The notes: generated from the letters alone by a model not told the origin. Numbered from the stretch's first letter, positions 45,775 to 56,899 are shown. The stretch is 64,000 bases of DNA from Pyrus communis (GCF_963583255.1 NC_084808.1:11803501-11867500); one strand, 5' to 3'. Made by a program: numbers and translations.

Positions 45775-47365
45775 AAAATATATTTTAAATTAACGATCGA
45801 ATTAGTTCATTGTATTCATATAGGGTCAAGGAGTGTAGCTGTAAAAAAATTATCAAAGTCGAAGTTACAATAACCATTAAATCGTCATTTTTCGTCTATA
45901 ACCGTCAAAAAGTTTTGTTGTCACATCCCGGCCCGAGCCCCCACCACATCCCGGGCTCGACTCCACCGTAGCACGATATTGTCCATTTTGGGCCCCGACC
46001 ATGCCCACACGATTTTGTTTCTGGGAACTCACACGAGAACTTTCTAGTGGGTCACCCATCCTAGGAATGCTCTTTTCCGAACTTGCTTAACTTCAGAGTT
46101 CCTACGGAACCCGCAACCAGTGAGCTCCCAAAAGGTCTCGTGCTAGGTAGAGATGGGACATATAAGGCTTACATGATCCACTCCCCTTGGCGATGTGGGA
46201 TGTTACATTTGTCCCACTACTTGATCTCTGAATGTTTGTTCTTTGCGATTTTTGACGTATATGATTTCGAAGTATATACAGACAAGTTTGACGGTTGGGT
46301 CATTGAAACTAGTTTTGTAGAATGCGTATCCCATCAAAATAATAGATTTACTAACACTTAGAGTCTATTTATATTTTCATTAAGTATAACATAAAATTTT
46401 GTGATATCCACCAGTGTAAATTGAAGATCGAATTCTATCATTGTATTCATATAGGGTCAAGGAGTGTAACTGTAAAAAATCATCAAAATCGGAGTTAACA
46501 TAACCGTTAAATCGTGATTTTTCGTTTGTAACCGTTGAAAAGTTGTGTCCCGTTACTTGATCTCTGAATGTTTGTTTTTGTAATTTTTGGCGTATGCGAT
46601 CTTGAAGTGTATGCAAATAAGTTTGACGGTTGGATCGTTGAAATTAGTTTTGTAAAATGCGTATCCTATCAAAACAATAGATTCACTAACACTTAAAGTT
46701 TATTTATACTTTCATTAAATATAACATAAGATTTTGTGGTAACCACTATTGTAAATATTTTAAATTGAACATTGAATTCAATCATTGACTTCATATAGGG
46801 TCAAGGAGTGTAGTTGTAAAAAATCATCAAAATCAAAGTTAAATAACCGTTAAATCGTGATTTTTCGTTTATAACCGTTGAAAAGTTTTGTCCCGTTGAT
46901 CTCTGAATGTTTGTTTTTTGCGATTTTTGAGGTATGCGATCTCGAAGTATATGCAAACAAGTTTGACGATTAGATCGTTTAAACGAGTTTCGTAGAATGT
47001 GTATCCCATCAAAACAATAGATTCACGAACACTTAAGAGTTTATTTATACTTTCATTAAGTATAACATAAGATTTTGTCGTATCTACTAGTGTAATTATT
47101 TTAAATTGAAAATTGAATTCAGTCATTGTATTCATATAGGGTCAAGGAGTGTAGTTGTAAAACAATAATCAAAATTGGAGTTAAAATAACCATTAAATTG
47201 TGATTTTTCGTTTATAACCATTGAAAAGTTTTGTCCCATTACTTGATCTCTGAATTTTTGTTTTTTGCAATTTTTGGCGTATGCGATCTCGAAGTATATA
47301 CAAACAAGTTTGACGGTTGGATCATTGAAACTAGTTTCGTAGAATGTGTATCCCATCAAAACAAT
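45775..47365. repeat. Tandem array, four units of ~340 bp
   Basis: The marker phrase tatagggtcaaggagtgta occurs at about 45820, 46451, 46795 and 47137. Removing the 294-bp Cassandra insertion with its duplicated pentamer from unit 1 restores an even period of ~340. Each unit also contains gtgatttttcgtt-ataaccgttgaaaagttttgtccc and atgcgatctcgaagtatat. Minus-strand open frames repeat with the units but show no known domain. Confidence 0.85.
45914..46212. mobile_element. Cassandra (TRIM) solo LTR carrying a 5S rRNA-like sequence
   Basis: The 289-bp unit 45919-46207 begins TGTCACATCCCGG and ends GGGATGTTACA and is flanked by the exact duplication TTTGT (45914-45918, 46208-46212). On minus, 46130-46020 reads GAACTCTGAAGTTAAGC and, further on, AGGATGGGTGACC and TTCTCGTGTGAG. 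These are the conserved 5S rRNA blocks including its internal promoter region. Cassandra elements, widespread in vascular plants, are known to carry 5S sequence in their LTRs. The flanking tandem units at 46.5, 46.9 and 47.2 kb show the same site (aaaagttttgtccc) without insertion. Confidence 0.93.
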
Positions 47366-50159
47366 AACTTGTGCGATGCCACAATGAGGTCATTACGCAA
47401 AACCCAATAGCGCGACGTCATAATGTATACATGTGTCACGCAAACAAATTTATTTATTTTTTTATTTAATTTTATATTATAAATTTTAAAATATAGTTGT
47501 TTTCATAAGTTTTTATTATTTTTTTAAAACTTTATGGGACGAATATCAATATTTTGTCGACTAACCCTTACTTACTTATCTTTTATTTATTTTTATATTT
47601 TATATTGTTAAACTAAATTATTTTTTTATTTTTTATTATTTTCTTTGGGTGACAATTACACATTTGGTCACCTAAACCTTATTTATTTTAATTTATTTAA
47701 ATTTCAAATTTTAAAATAAAATTATTTTCTTTTTTATTATTTATAAAAATTATTTTTATAAATTTTGCACGACGAACCAATATTTCATCGCTCAAAATCT
47801 TTAAATTTGGACTGGAGCCAAAAATGGGACACAGAATTTTAAAAAAAATAAAAAAAATTTCTTTAGACTTTGCACGACCAACAATTCGTCACGCAAAACT
47901 CTAAAAATTTGGGCGGTGTAACAATTCGTCATGAATTTACGAAAATGCCCTAGAGGCAAGGACTTTGACTTCCGTTGACCATCAGTTTGAGAGATGTAGG
48001 ACTTATTCTTTTAGCATATCCTCGTAGTACTCGTTGGTACGAACGCACAGGCGAAAGCTGTTTGCGAGTCCAGATTATAACGGTATAGTTACGGACGTTC
48101 GAAATTTGTTATTCAAGGTTTAGTTTTAATTAAATTATATCCCCACCTTGTGGGGTGAAGCCAATCAGAAATGAGGAAAGAAGAAGAGGAAAAAAAAAAA
48201 AAAAAAGAGGGGGAAGTAGCCTTCCCGTCGACCCACACCTAACGCGAGCTCCCATTTTCCAAGGCTGATTCCGGCCAACTCCGGTGGAATTTTTCGATGC
48301 CACCACCACCATCTTGAAGCTCTCATTCCCCTCTACAAAACTCACACAAGAACCACCTTGATTAACCATGGTATGTGACCGTTGGAGGCCACGAAAGTCG
48401 ACGAACATCAACAGTGCTCCAGCCACTGTTTTCGATTTTCCGGCAAATCGGCAAAGCGATGGCCGATGCCACCACTTGGGCTTTGTATCCCATCATCCCA
48501 GGAATAAAACTCAACCAACCTTGACCCCGTTGGACCACAGTAGAAGATCAATCGACACCGGGAAGCTTTAGGCACCCGTCGGCTTCGTGGGCAAAATTAA
48601 TCATCTTCCATCCACTTTTGGACTTCGTGGTAGGTATGAAAGTTGTTCCTCTCTTTGAGATCTTCACTTCTGTGAAATTTGAGAATTTTTTGAAATAGTG
48701 GAATTTTCCCGTGAATCGTGGCTGCCGGCCACCACACGCAGCGGCGCGTGGGCTGAGACTCCACTTAACCTTGCTAGGCTAATTTTGAAGCCCAATTCCA
48801 TATTTGACATCCATTTAGTGAAATTATGATGTTTAATATAGTTTCATAGTTGACCACCTAGTTGGCCATTAAGAGGTCCTTGCATGAATTGACGATCCGA
48901 CCGTTGGATCGTCACCAAACTTTAATACATTATAGTATGTAATATTTGAGGATATTAGAAACATACGGATTGGGAATCTGACATATGGACCTTCCTGAAT
49001 TAGATTTGTAAGTTCGTAAAATAAAACGTTGACCGCCACTTGATTTAGCAATTGGCGGAGATCCACCCGTTGGATCATAATGAAACTTTAGTAAGATCTT
49101 TAAGAAGCACAATGTGAATCTTTGGAAGTTATGGATCAAAAATCCAATATGCGGATCTTCCGGATCGAATTATACATGGTTGTAGACCCTACCATCAATC
49201 TTTGATCAACAGTTGACTTATGGTCAATGGGTCTCAAACTATTTTAGAATGTCCTTGATGATGTGCTTTATGTGAATTATGTATCCTATTGATATGAGTT
49301 CTGAGATGTAACTCGACAATTGTTCTAGGCGCCAATCGTTCGAGACGCCTCGATGTGCATGCTAGAGAATCATAGCGTGGACTCCAAGTGAGTGGGTTTT
49401 TTCCTTTTATCGTGTATATATATATATGAATGATAATTCTACAAACGTTTATAAATTGAATTTCATATAATTTCTGTTAATGCTTGGGAGGACTGGCGTG
49501 AACTACGAATGGCTTGATCCCTGTTTAGGGTACGTAGGTAGTCTAACGAGACGTTAGATGCAGCCATACAAGATGTGAGATTAAATAGTTGAGACAATAG
49601 CTTTGTTTGGGGAATTGAACAATGTGAGGGACATTGGTGTAAAATGTGAGTTTTAACCTTATGTGTTGGTGGTTAAATGTTGGTTATAAATCAATGTGTG
49701 AAGAATCAAGAAATTTAAGTAAGGAATCATAAGTATTGATAATTAATTAAACTAGTGTCTAGTTGGGCTTGTCACCGTTGATTATCCCCGAAAATAAATA
49801 GTTAGGGAGTAGGGAGTTACAGCTTATGTATTTTTATGCCATATTATATTTATGTATATAATTGAAAATGCTATGACATGGTTGAGTATTAGATTGCATC
49901 ACCGTATATCCATATGTATATTACCAGCACATAATTATTGTGAATGCTTTGAAGGGCAAAGGTGAACGCATGACACCCAGGTAAGTTCAAGTGAGTTTAT
50001 GGTATTAGCGGAAATGATTGAGTTATGGTATGACTATATTGATGTTCTAGGCAACTCCAACTTTGTCCTACTGGTTGCCTATGAATTGTACATGTTGTGT
50101 TGAGATGTGGTTAGAGCTCATCAACCTGCACCCGGTGTTAGTGCTCTCACCCAAGGGCC

Positions 50160-50375
50160 TAGCCTTCACGTGATTGTTCACCTCCCGCACCACACGCTCA
50201 CCTTGGATCCAAATTTGGTGCCAGCCTGTCGTACATACCACATTAAGTGGTTCCGACTCGTAGGTGACCTATGATTCGTCACACAACCTTCACGTGATCG
50301 TAGCACTTGAGCGTACTTATTTACACCCAGCCTGTCGTACAGACCACTTTAGGTGGTTCCGACTCGTGTGCAGGT
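50160..50375. repeat. Repeated hairpin modules (gaccac-tta-gtggttcc)
   Basis: Two copies of cagcctgtcgtaca-accac...gtggttccgactcgt occur here, and shorter versions (gtcac-ata-ggtgactccgact) occur at 51037-51132. Each contains a small inverted repeat around an AT centre. Confidence 0.6.
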
Positions 50376-50387
50376 ATACTTATTGAT

Positions 50388-51015
50388 GAACTATTGGCTA
50401 GCATGTTATTGAGCTATTGGCTAGCATGTTATTGAGCTATTGGCTAGCGTATTGATGAGCTATTGGTTAGCATGTTATTGAGCTATTGGCTAGCATGTTA
50501 TTGAGCTATTGGCTAGCAGCTATTGGCTAGCATATTGATGAGCTATTAGCTAGCATGTTATTGAGCTATTGGCTAGCATGTTGATGAGCTATTGGCTAGC
50601 ATGTTATTGAGCTATTGGCTAGCATATTGATAAGCTATTGGTTAGCATGTTATTAAGCTATTGGCTAGCATGTTATTGAGCTATTGGCAAGCATGTTGAT
50701 GAGTTATTGGCTAGCTTATTATTGAGCTATTGGCTAGCATATTAACGAGCTATTGGCTAGCATGTTATTGAGTTATTGGCTAGCATGTTATTGCATATTG
50801 ATGAGCTATTTACTGGCATGTTATTGAGTTATTGGCAAGCATGTTATTGAGCTATTGGCTAGCATATTGATGAGTTATTGGCTAGCATGTTATTGAGTTA
50901 TTGGCTAGCATGTTATTGAGTTATTGGCTAGCATGTTATTGCATATTGATGAGCAATTGACTAGCATGTTATTGAGTTATTGGTTAGTATGTTATTGAAT
51001 TATTAACTAGCATAG
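50388..51015. repeat. 23-bp minisatellite (gagctattggctagcatgttatt)n
   Basis: Roughly 25 imperfect units fill the array. A second unit type, ending atattgat, is interspersed with the main one. Most units contain the palindrome GCTAGC. It lies inside the 3.7-kb solo LTR. Confidence 0.9.
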
Positions 51016-53012
51016 ATTGATGAGAGATGGATAAGTCGTACAGGTCACTATAGGTGACTCCGACTTATGTGCTAGCATTGATTGAGGAGATATGGGTGCA
51101 ATCGTACATGTCACCATAGGTGACTTCCAACTTGCGTGCTAGTATGGGTTATCAAACACATGATTATTTATGTTGCTAACGAGATCCTATGTCGTGGTAT
51201 ACTTTTGGATTTACTATTGTTATACATTTGATTTCATACTTATACGTAGTATGATTTTCTGGAAACTATACAGGTTTTGTGACGAAGGGTTACTACCTTT
51301 GATAATTGAAAATCTTTGTGTTGCCCACTCACACTTTCTACTTTGCACCCCTTCAGGTTCTAGTAGCAAAGTTCTGTATCGATGAGGACTTGTGGCACTC
51401 CCCAGTTCAGGTGGCTCTTATGATGGTATAATTATTATCTTACCTTACTGTACTTTACTTATGCTCTATGTCACGTGTGAAAGGGGTCCATAACCGCTCA
51501 CCACGCACTCGTGTACTTAAGCACTTTTAGGTTTTAATTTATTCACATTTTATACACTATCACACTTTATGGCTTCGTCACCTCCCAAGTGTCGGCCAGC
51601 ACAACTCGATTTGGGGTTCTAGTGACATTTCAGGTCGAGGTGTCTCAGGCGGGCACCAAAAATGGGACTCAGAAAAAACAATTTAAATTTTTTTTAAGAC
51701 TTTGCGCAACCAATATTTCTTCGTTCAAAATCCTTAAATTTGGACTGGAGACAAAAATGGGACGTGGGAATTTTTTGTAAAAAAAAATTTAAGACTTTTC
51801 GTGATCAATTTTTCATCGCGCACGCAACCAACACTTCGTCGAGCAAACTCTAAAAATTTGGGCTGGCACCGAAAATGGGATGCGGGAAAATTATTTTTTT
51901 TTTAAGACTTTGCGCGACTAATATTTGCAAACTTGTATCCTTTGTCGCGCAAAGTGATAAGATTTTTAAAACCAAAATAACTCCTCCACCATTTTCTCAA
52001 TGTCCTTCTCTACTCTTACATCTCCTCTCTCTTTCCCTCTCCCCAAATCCGACCCTCTCTCACACTCACTCGTCTCACTTAATCTCTCTTCTCTCTCTTC
52101 ACTATCTCTCAGTCGCACTCACTCTCTCATCTCACTCTCATTGTCTCCTTTAATTCTCTCACACTCACTCCTCCCTCTCATTCTCACTCACTCTCAATCT
52201 TGCCAAAAGGTATATTCTTCCCAAATTTTAATTTTTTTTCATTAATATGTGTTTTTTGAGTTAGTTTTGAGTTTGGTGCAGGGTTTGGGGTCGAGTATTG
52301 GGTGAGGAGTGAAGTTTAGGATCGTATTTGGGGTATACCAATTTTAGGGGAGATTATGCCAATTTTTTGTATTATTTTATGTTATTCTTTTTGTTATTTG
52401 ACCATATTTGTTTTTTTTGAAGGGATTCGTCGAGACTTTGACAGCTAAAGTTGAGGATTAGGACGTTATTGAACCATATCCCCTGCCACTATCACCACAA
52501 TAGACTTGTATTAGAATTTTATTGTTGTACTTTGCTAATTTATGTGTACATTTTGAATATATTATATATATTGGATAATTTGATCACTATTTTTCATATG
52601 TTATTTCATTTTGAATATGTCAATTTAAATTAAGGTAATTTAAAAAATAAAATCATACAATTAAATTAAATTAATAAAGTAAAAACTCGAAAATTCTTGC
52701 CCTAACAAATATTTCGTTGCGCAAACAATCAATATAATTAAATTAATATAAGAGAAATAATAAAACAAAAAGTCAAAAACCTTGCGTGACAAATTATTTC
52801 GTTGCGCAAAATATTAAATTAATTTATTTTAACAAAAAAATTAAAAAAAAAATCATTTATATTTTGCACGACGAAGACTAATTTTCGTCGTGAAAACCGT
52901 ATCTTCACGAGCTTTGCGTGACCAAAGTTTCGTTACGCAAGGTTTTGGGCGACGAAATTGTACTTTGCATAACAAACTTATTTCCTCGTGCAGAGTGTTT
53001 TTTGTAGTAGTG

Positions 53013-53428
53013 ATGGCACATACATATTAAAGGGGCAATACCCTCACAAATGCCAACACCCTGGTTATATTGGCTTCCACATTTTGCATTACAACAGTCG
53101 TTAAAACACTCTTCTCCGCATAAACCTAGTGCCGTAGTGCACGATCGTTTCGGCGGGTCTGGAGACGGCGGAGGACCGCAGTAGTAATCACACATACACA
53201 TCCCACCGGGCGGCATTCGGGATGACAAGTCCCTTGAGGTTGTTCGTCAAACCCACCGTGCTTAGCTTGGCAGCGCTCGTTACAGTCGTTACCGCACGGA
53301 CCCAGATTACCCTCGCATACGTCGCGGTTTCCATGTACGGTGGACACCATTCTCCCAACTATGATCACCAATGTCACAAGGGCAAGCGGAAGGAAGTGGG
53401 TAGAGATCACAGAGCCAATTTTGGCCAT
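53013..53428 (-). pseudogene. Two-domain defensin-like secreted peptide gene C, frameshifted and truncated by a CACTA element
   Basis: The ATG at 53428 starts an intronless frame with a signal peptide of about 33 residues (MAKIGS..., Leu/Val-rich core). Domain 1 follows with cysteines C-x6-C-x3-C-x3-C and continues to a C-x-C-x3-C end, the cysteine-stabilised alpha-beta pattern of plant defensin-like peptides. The frame changes within 53196-53228: the C5-to-C6 interval is 26 nt, where gene D has 24. In the second frame a linker PPPSPDPPKR leads into domain 2 (C-x6-C-x3-C-x3-CC-x3-C-x10-C-x8-C-x-C). The reading frame then runs straight into CACTACTAC at 53012. The last cysteine and stop are therefore replaced by transposon sequence. 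Confidence 0.75.
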
Positions 53429-53491
53429 CTTGTTTTGTAAGTCTTATTGTCAGTTCTATTAACTAGGTGAATTTTCATTAGGGGGTCAAGG

Positions 53492-53500
53492 AGTTTTATA
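53492..53500 (-). promoter_or_regulatory. Probable TATA box of defensin-like gene C
   Basis: On minus, CATATAAAACTCC lies about 65-70 bp upstream of the ATG at 53428. Confidence 0.5.
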
Positions 53501-53824
53501 TGGATCCAATTAACTACATATAAAGATACAATTTTCTTTTGTCAAAAAGGTAATTGGAAATATCTGATAAGGATTGATGAGGATATCTAGTTTCTAAAGG
53601 ATTAGATTCTCATTTATGAAAACTGGACTTTAATAGACACCATTTCTTCTGAAACTTAAAAACAAATTACAAAGAAGATCCTTTGCACATCTTTAAATCA
53701 TACGCATCAAAATCATTTTTCGTATAATTTCTTTAGTAAAATTGTGGAACCAAATACATACATGTTTGTATTTATGACTATATTTTTGGGGTAAATAACG
53801 GGGAATGTTATAACCTATATTAGC

Positions 53825-53992
53825 AAGGGTAATGTTAGGGAGACCAAATTTTTTAAAACCAAATTTGCAAATTAAATGATGCAGTTGTTGATGATTGGAT
53901 TATTCCTTAAGTGCTGATTAACGTGCTTATTTCCTATTGGTGACACAACATTTGATTTGCAAATTTGGTTTAAAATTTTGGTCATCTACTGC
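53825..53992. mobile_element. MITE of the gtaatg-tagg family, interrupted by a SINE
   Basis: GGTAATGTTAGGGAGACCAAA and AACCAAATTTGCAAAT at the left are mirrored by ATTTGCAAATTTGGTTTAAAATTTTGGTC at the right. It is a relative of 35286-35454. The SINE at 53993 is inserted at its right end. Confidence 0.6.
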
Positions 53993-54215
53993 AATTTTTT
54001 TTTTTTTTTTGAGCAAATGATATTATTTACACTAAGGGGTTTTTTTGAGCAAATGATATTATTTACACTAAGGGGGAGAGGGTGGGCTTAGCTTCAAAAT
54101 GGGCTAGTAATAATGTGGTTCAAATTCATCTTTGGCGAGAATCGAACCTAAGACCTCTCACTTACAAGTGAAGAGGAATACCATTAGACCGTAGTCCTAA
54201 GTGGTCATCTACTGC
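53980..54215 (-). mobile_element. SINE, same family as 28081-28268, with 13-bp TSD
   Basis: GGTCATCTACTGC occurs at 53980-53992 and 54203-54215. Between them, on minus, GGTCTAATGG (A-box-like) and TTAGGTTCGATTCTCGCC (B-box-like) lead to a body and an A tail, seen on plus as the T run from 53995. A ~35-bp stretch near the tail (gagcaaatgatattatttac) is duplicated in tandem at 54012-54065. Confidence 0.8.
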
Positions 54216-54938
54216 TTAAACCGTAGTACTAAGTGGCCATTTAATATGGTCATCTACTGCCATATTAGCTTCTCTATTTGTCTCGAAAGATGTCGAATAA
54301 CTTTAATAAACACATTTGTATAATTTGACAGAGACCATGGTGAATTCAAAGAACAATACTTGGCTACTCAAAGAAGAAGGAGGAGTTCCTACTCAAAATT
54401 ATTTGTTGTCGATTTATAGAACTCTGTTTTTATAATCATAACCTTTCATATTATAAACCACTCTATAAAGATCCCCTCTGTAAAAAAAAATCAACTAAAA
54501 CTAAGGTCGTTTAGTCATTGAACTGTATAAAAATAAATGGACGGAATTGGTAAAAGTAATACGAACCGTCTATGTATTTGCTAGAATAGGTTAATTAAAC
54601 GACCTTAGTTTTAATTCATTTTTTACATAAATGATCTTTACAGTGTGATTTATAATATGAACGGTTCTGATCATAAGCACAAAACTCTATGATTTGAACA
54701 GGAAGAGTTTTGAGTATGAATTCCTACTCATCTTTGAGTAGACAAGCATTGTTCGAATTCAAATGTACTCAATTATTACTTTGTAAGAGAACATCCTAAA
54801 TTCAAATCTCATAAATTTTGGAATGAAATTGAAAAGGAAACTTTTATTCATCATCCATATCCATTGGTGAAATTAAAATGAATATGTTATGAATCACCCC
54901 TTTCAAAATGTATGCATGCATGCATTATTGATCACCTA
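54216..54938. other. Spacer between defensin-like genes C and D
   Basis: A further copy of ggtcatctactgcc lies near 54249. An imperfect inverted repeat (for example taaactaaggtcgtttag near 54497 against ttaaacgaccttagttttaa near 54596, and tttataat / attataaa segments) suggests a worn MITE between about 54410 and 54730. Nothing coding is recognised. Confidence 0.45.
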
Positions 54939-55429
54939 TTACAATTTGCATAATCGAATGCAGTACACCAGGTTTACTACATAAGTGCACGTGCAGAGTG
55001 TCGTGCTTCCTATGTTTTGACAAAAACCTACACCCAGATTATATTTGGTAGCACACTTTGAATTGCAACACGCATCGTCACACGACTGGACGGAGCAAAG
55101 ACCTAACCCTGCAGTGCATTTTCTTTCCGGCGGAGATGCAGTCATAGTAACATGTACATAACGGGGGGTTAAATGTGTGATTGCACTCTCCTCTAGCGTT
55201 ACCACCACGCCTAGAACGACACCTCACATCACAATCGCTACCACATGGACCTAGGCCTTCGGAGCATTGCGCATCCACAGAAATCACCTCTGCATGCACC
55301 ATGATTTCACACCAAAGTAAATTAAGGTGTTATTTTTGGAGAAAAACGCTCTTGCAATACTTATGTTGTCGGACAAATATGTTTTTGTTTTCATAATTAT
55401 TTAGACATATAACGAGAAGAAGAAGAAGG

Positions 55430-55461
<32 letters not shown>

Positions 55462-55658
55462 CATTTATGATATAGATATTCACAGTTAATATAAATTCTC
55501 ATATTTGCAAACACAAAAAAAATAAAAAAATAAAAAATAAAAAAACAATTCTCTGTGTTTTATCTTTTCAAAAATGTTAAATAAAAATGAGTGATTATGT
55601 ACGTACCTATTACACACATGAGGGCAAGAAGAAGGGAAATGTTTTTGAGATTAGCCAT
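54939..55658 (-). pseudogene. Two-domain defensin-like secreted peptide gene D, frameshifted
   Basis: Exon 1 (55658-55607) encodes a signal peptide, MANLKNISLLLALMCV. A GT-AG intron (55606-55290) follows. Exon 2 (55289-54939) continues in frame to VDAQ and domain 1 with eight cysteines, C-x6-C-x3-C-x3-C-x10-C-x8-C-x-C-x3-C, the classical defensin-like spacing. Domain 2 (K-C-x6-C-x4-C-x3-CC-x3-C-x10-C-x8-C-x-C) is in another frame. The linker between the domains is 19 nt here and 33 nt in gene C, so a net 14-nt deletion near 55118-55140 breaks the frame. A shorter product of domain 1 alone, ending at the stop at 55078, could still be made. The gene is therefore either dead or reduced to a single-domain peptide. 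Confidence 0.72.
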
Positions 55659-55715
55659 CTTCCTTGATGATTGCTTCTAAATTTTTAGATGTTATGGTAG
55701 AAAGCAGCAATGTAA

Positions 55716-55727
55716 TCATTTTATAGT
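55716..55727 (-). promoter_or_regulatory. Probable TATA box of defensin-like gene D
   Basis: ACTATAAAATGA on minus, about 60 bp upstream of the ATG at 55658. The Copia LTR begins only about 20 bp further upstream (55746), so the native distal promoter has been displaced. Confidence 0.6.
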
Positions 55728-55745
55728 ACTTCCAGAGTAGGTAGT

Positions 55746-56335
55746 TGTTAGACTTAATGTAGAAATATAGAGAATAATCCGAATGATGAATTTGAGGTAC
55801 GACTTGAATCATTTCCTTAAAGTATTATTTGCTCCCACTCGAATGAGTTTGCTAAAGAGTTCTTGGCAAATCACTTCCAGGATACAACAAAATATGGAAT
55901 ATTCGATTAGCAAAACCGAATTGTATTCCCTTAGAAATAACTAGAAAGAAATTGTTTGAATGTGATGGAGAGAGAAGAGAGAGCAAAGAAATTGTGTAGA
56001 TAACAAATTTCTGAATGAATTTCTCCTCTATCAATTTACCAATATATAGGGGAGATTACACTTGTTGGACATGTCCTTTGGTTTTGGACATGCCTTCTCG
56101 CCATAGGATACAACTGAATTAATATTACAGTAATATGCCAATTCGCATGTCTGATGCAAAGCATCAGTTACCAAAGGTTGTGTCTGTTAGTAAACTATGC
56201 ACTAGTCAGACATGGATCATGTCTTTTAGCAAAGTTTGAAATGTCACATTGCTTTAATCTGATGAAGAGCAACTGTTGGTCAAATATCCAACTTCTTCCA
56301 TACGAATATTTAATATATTATTAAAATATTCAACA
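55746..56335 (-). repeat. 3' LTR of Copia element 2
   Basis: 590 bp, nearly identical to the two halves of the other LTR (59662-59983 and 61479-61741). It preserves the uninterrupted site acttgttggacatgtcc. Confidence 0.9.
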
Positions 56336-56899
56336 ATTGTCTCTATTTTAAGAAAATGATATTACAACAATTGTCTCTTTATAATTATCACAAACATACC
56401 AATATAATCATGCATACAATAAAGGTGTCTTTCGAATTAAACCCTTAATTAGTGTAAGTAATTCAAAGTTATAATGAATGCGATGGTGACATAAGTTTAA
56501 ACCAACTATTCTTATGTTAAAACCGGAATCACTACACACATGACTATGTCTTATTTCCTTAAAGAAATTTATGAACTAATTAAGCACTATTATGGCATTG
56601 TGCTTCATCCTGGTTTCATAAACATTTACAAGAGAAAACCTAATTCTTGATAGAAGCGGCACCACTTCTTATGTTTATATAGGTGAGGTTCCTTCCCATG
56701 TTCCTGCTACTATTGACATAACTACAATTTACCTCATTAAGAGATAAAACTCATCCTCCTAAACGTAGCAGTCTTGCACTGATCATCCTGGAATGAGCTA
56801 TATATTAATTTTCAGTGCTTTCACAACCACTTAACAATAACTTGTTATTACCCATTAAACTTTTAAACTAGTGACGTTCTAGAGAAAGTCAGATTACCA

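Larger units (their letters stand above)
47912..51652. mobile_element. 3.7-kb solo LTR, chromovirus (Tekay/Del-like), with TSD
   Basis: The segment 47917-51647 starts TGTAACAATTCGTC and ends GGTGTCTCA, flanked by the exact duplication GGCGG (47912-47916, 51648-51652). Joining the flanks gives aaaatttgggcgg-gcacc, a normal unit of the surrounding CACTA repeats (compare 51855-51875), which confirms the borders. Its last ~110 bp are related to 62480-62596, which sits directly before a chromovirus integrase fragment. This supports a Ty3/Gypsy Tekay/Del origin. It contains no coding domain. Confidence 0.82.
45170..53012. mobile_element. CACTA-like element with subterminal tttgcgcgacgaa repeats
   Basis: On minus, the element starts at 53012 with CACTACTACAAAAAACACTC. 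Short units of the form ttgcgc(a/g)acgaa and aaaatttgggctgg recur at 45175-45500, 47370-47400, 47770-47940, 51650-51950 and 52690-53000, which is the usual subterminal structure. A pyrimidine-rich leader-like tract (51990-52205) lies inside. No transposase is recognised and the left terminus is not found, so the element is non-autonomous or truncated. It has been enlarged by a ~340-bp tandem array, a Cassandra solo LTR and a 3.7-kb solo LTR. Its right end sits inside a defensin-like gene. Confidence 0.6.

Noticed and set aside
46015..46135. Functional 5S rRNA gene
   Set aside because: The similarity is partial and diverged and sits within a 289-bp unit with LTR ends and a TSD, so it is Cassandra and not a 5S locus.
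46380..47359. Repeated minus-strand frames of 70-90 codons as a tandem peptide family
   Set aside because: They recur because the DNA repeats with a ~340-bp period. They lack signal peptides or cysteine patterns, and the frames are not conserved at the same borders.
50388..51015. CRISPR-like array
   Set aside because: The 23-bp units are contiguous with no unique spacers, in plant nuclear DNA inside an LTR; it is a minisatellite.
51990..52245. Ser/Leu-rich plus frames as a gene
   Set aside because: They are translations of a pyrimidine-rich tract (ctctcactc repeats) inside the CACTA-like element, more likely an untranslated leader.
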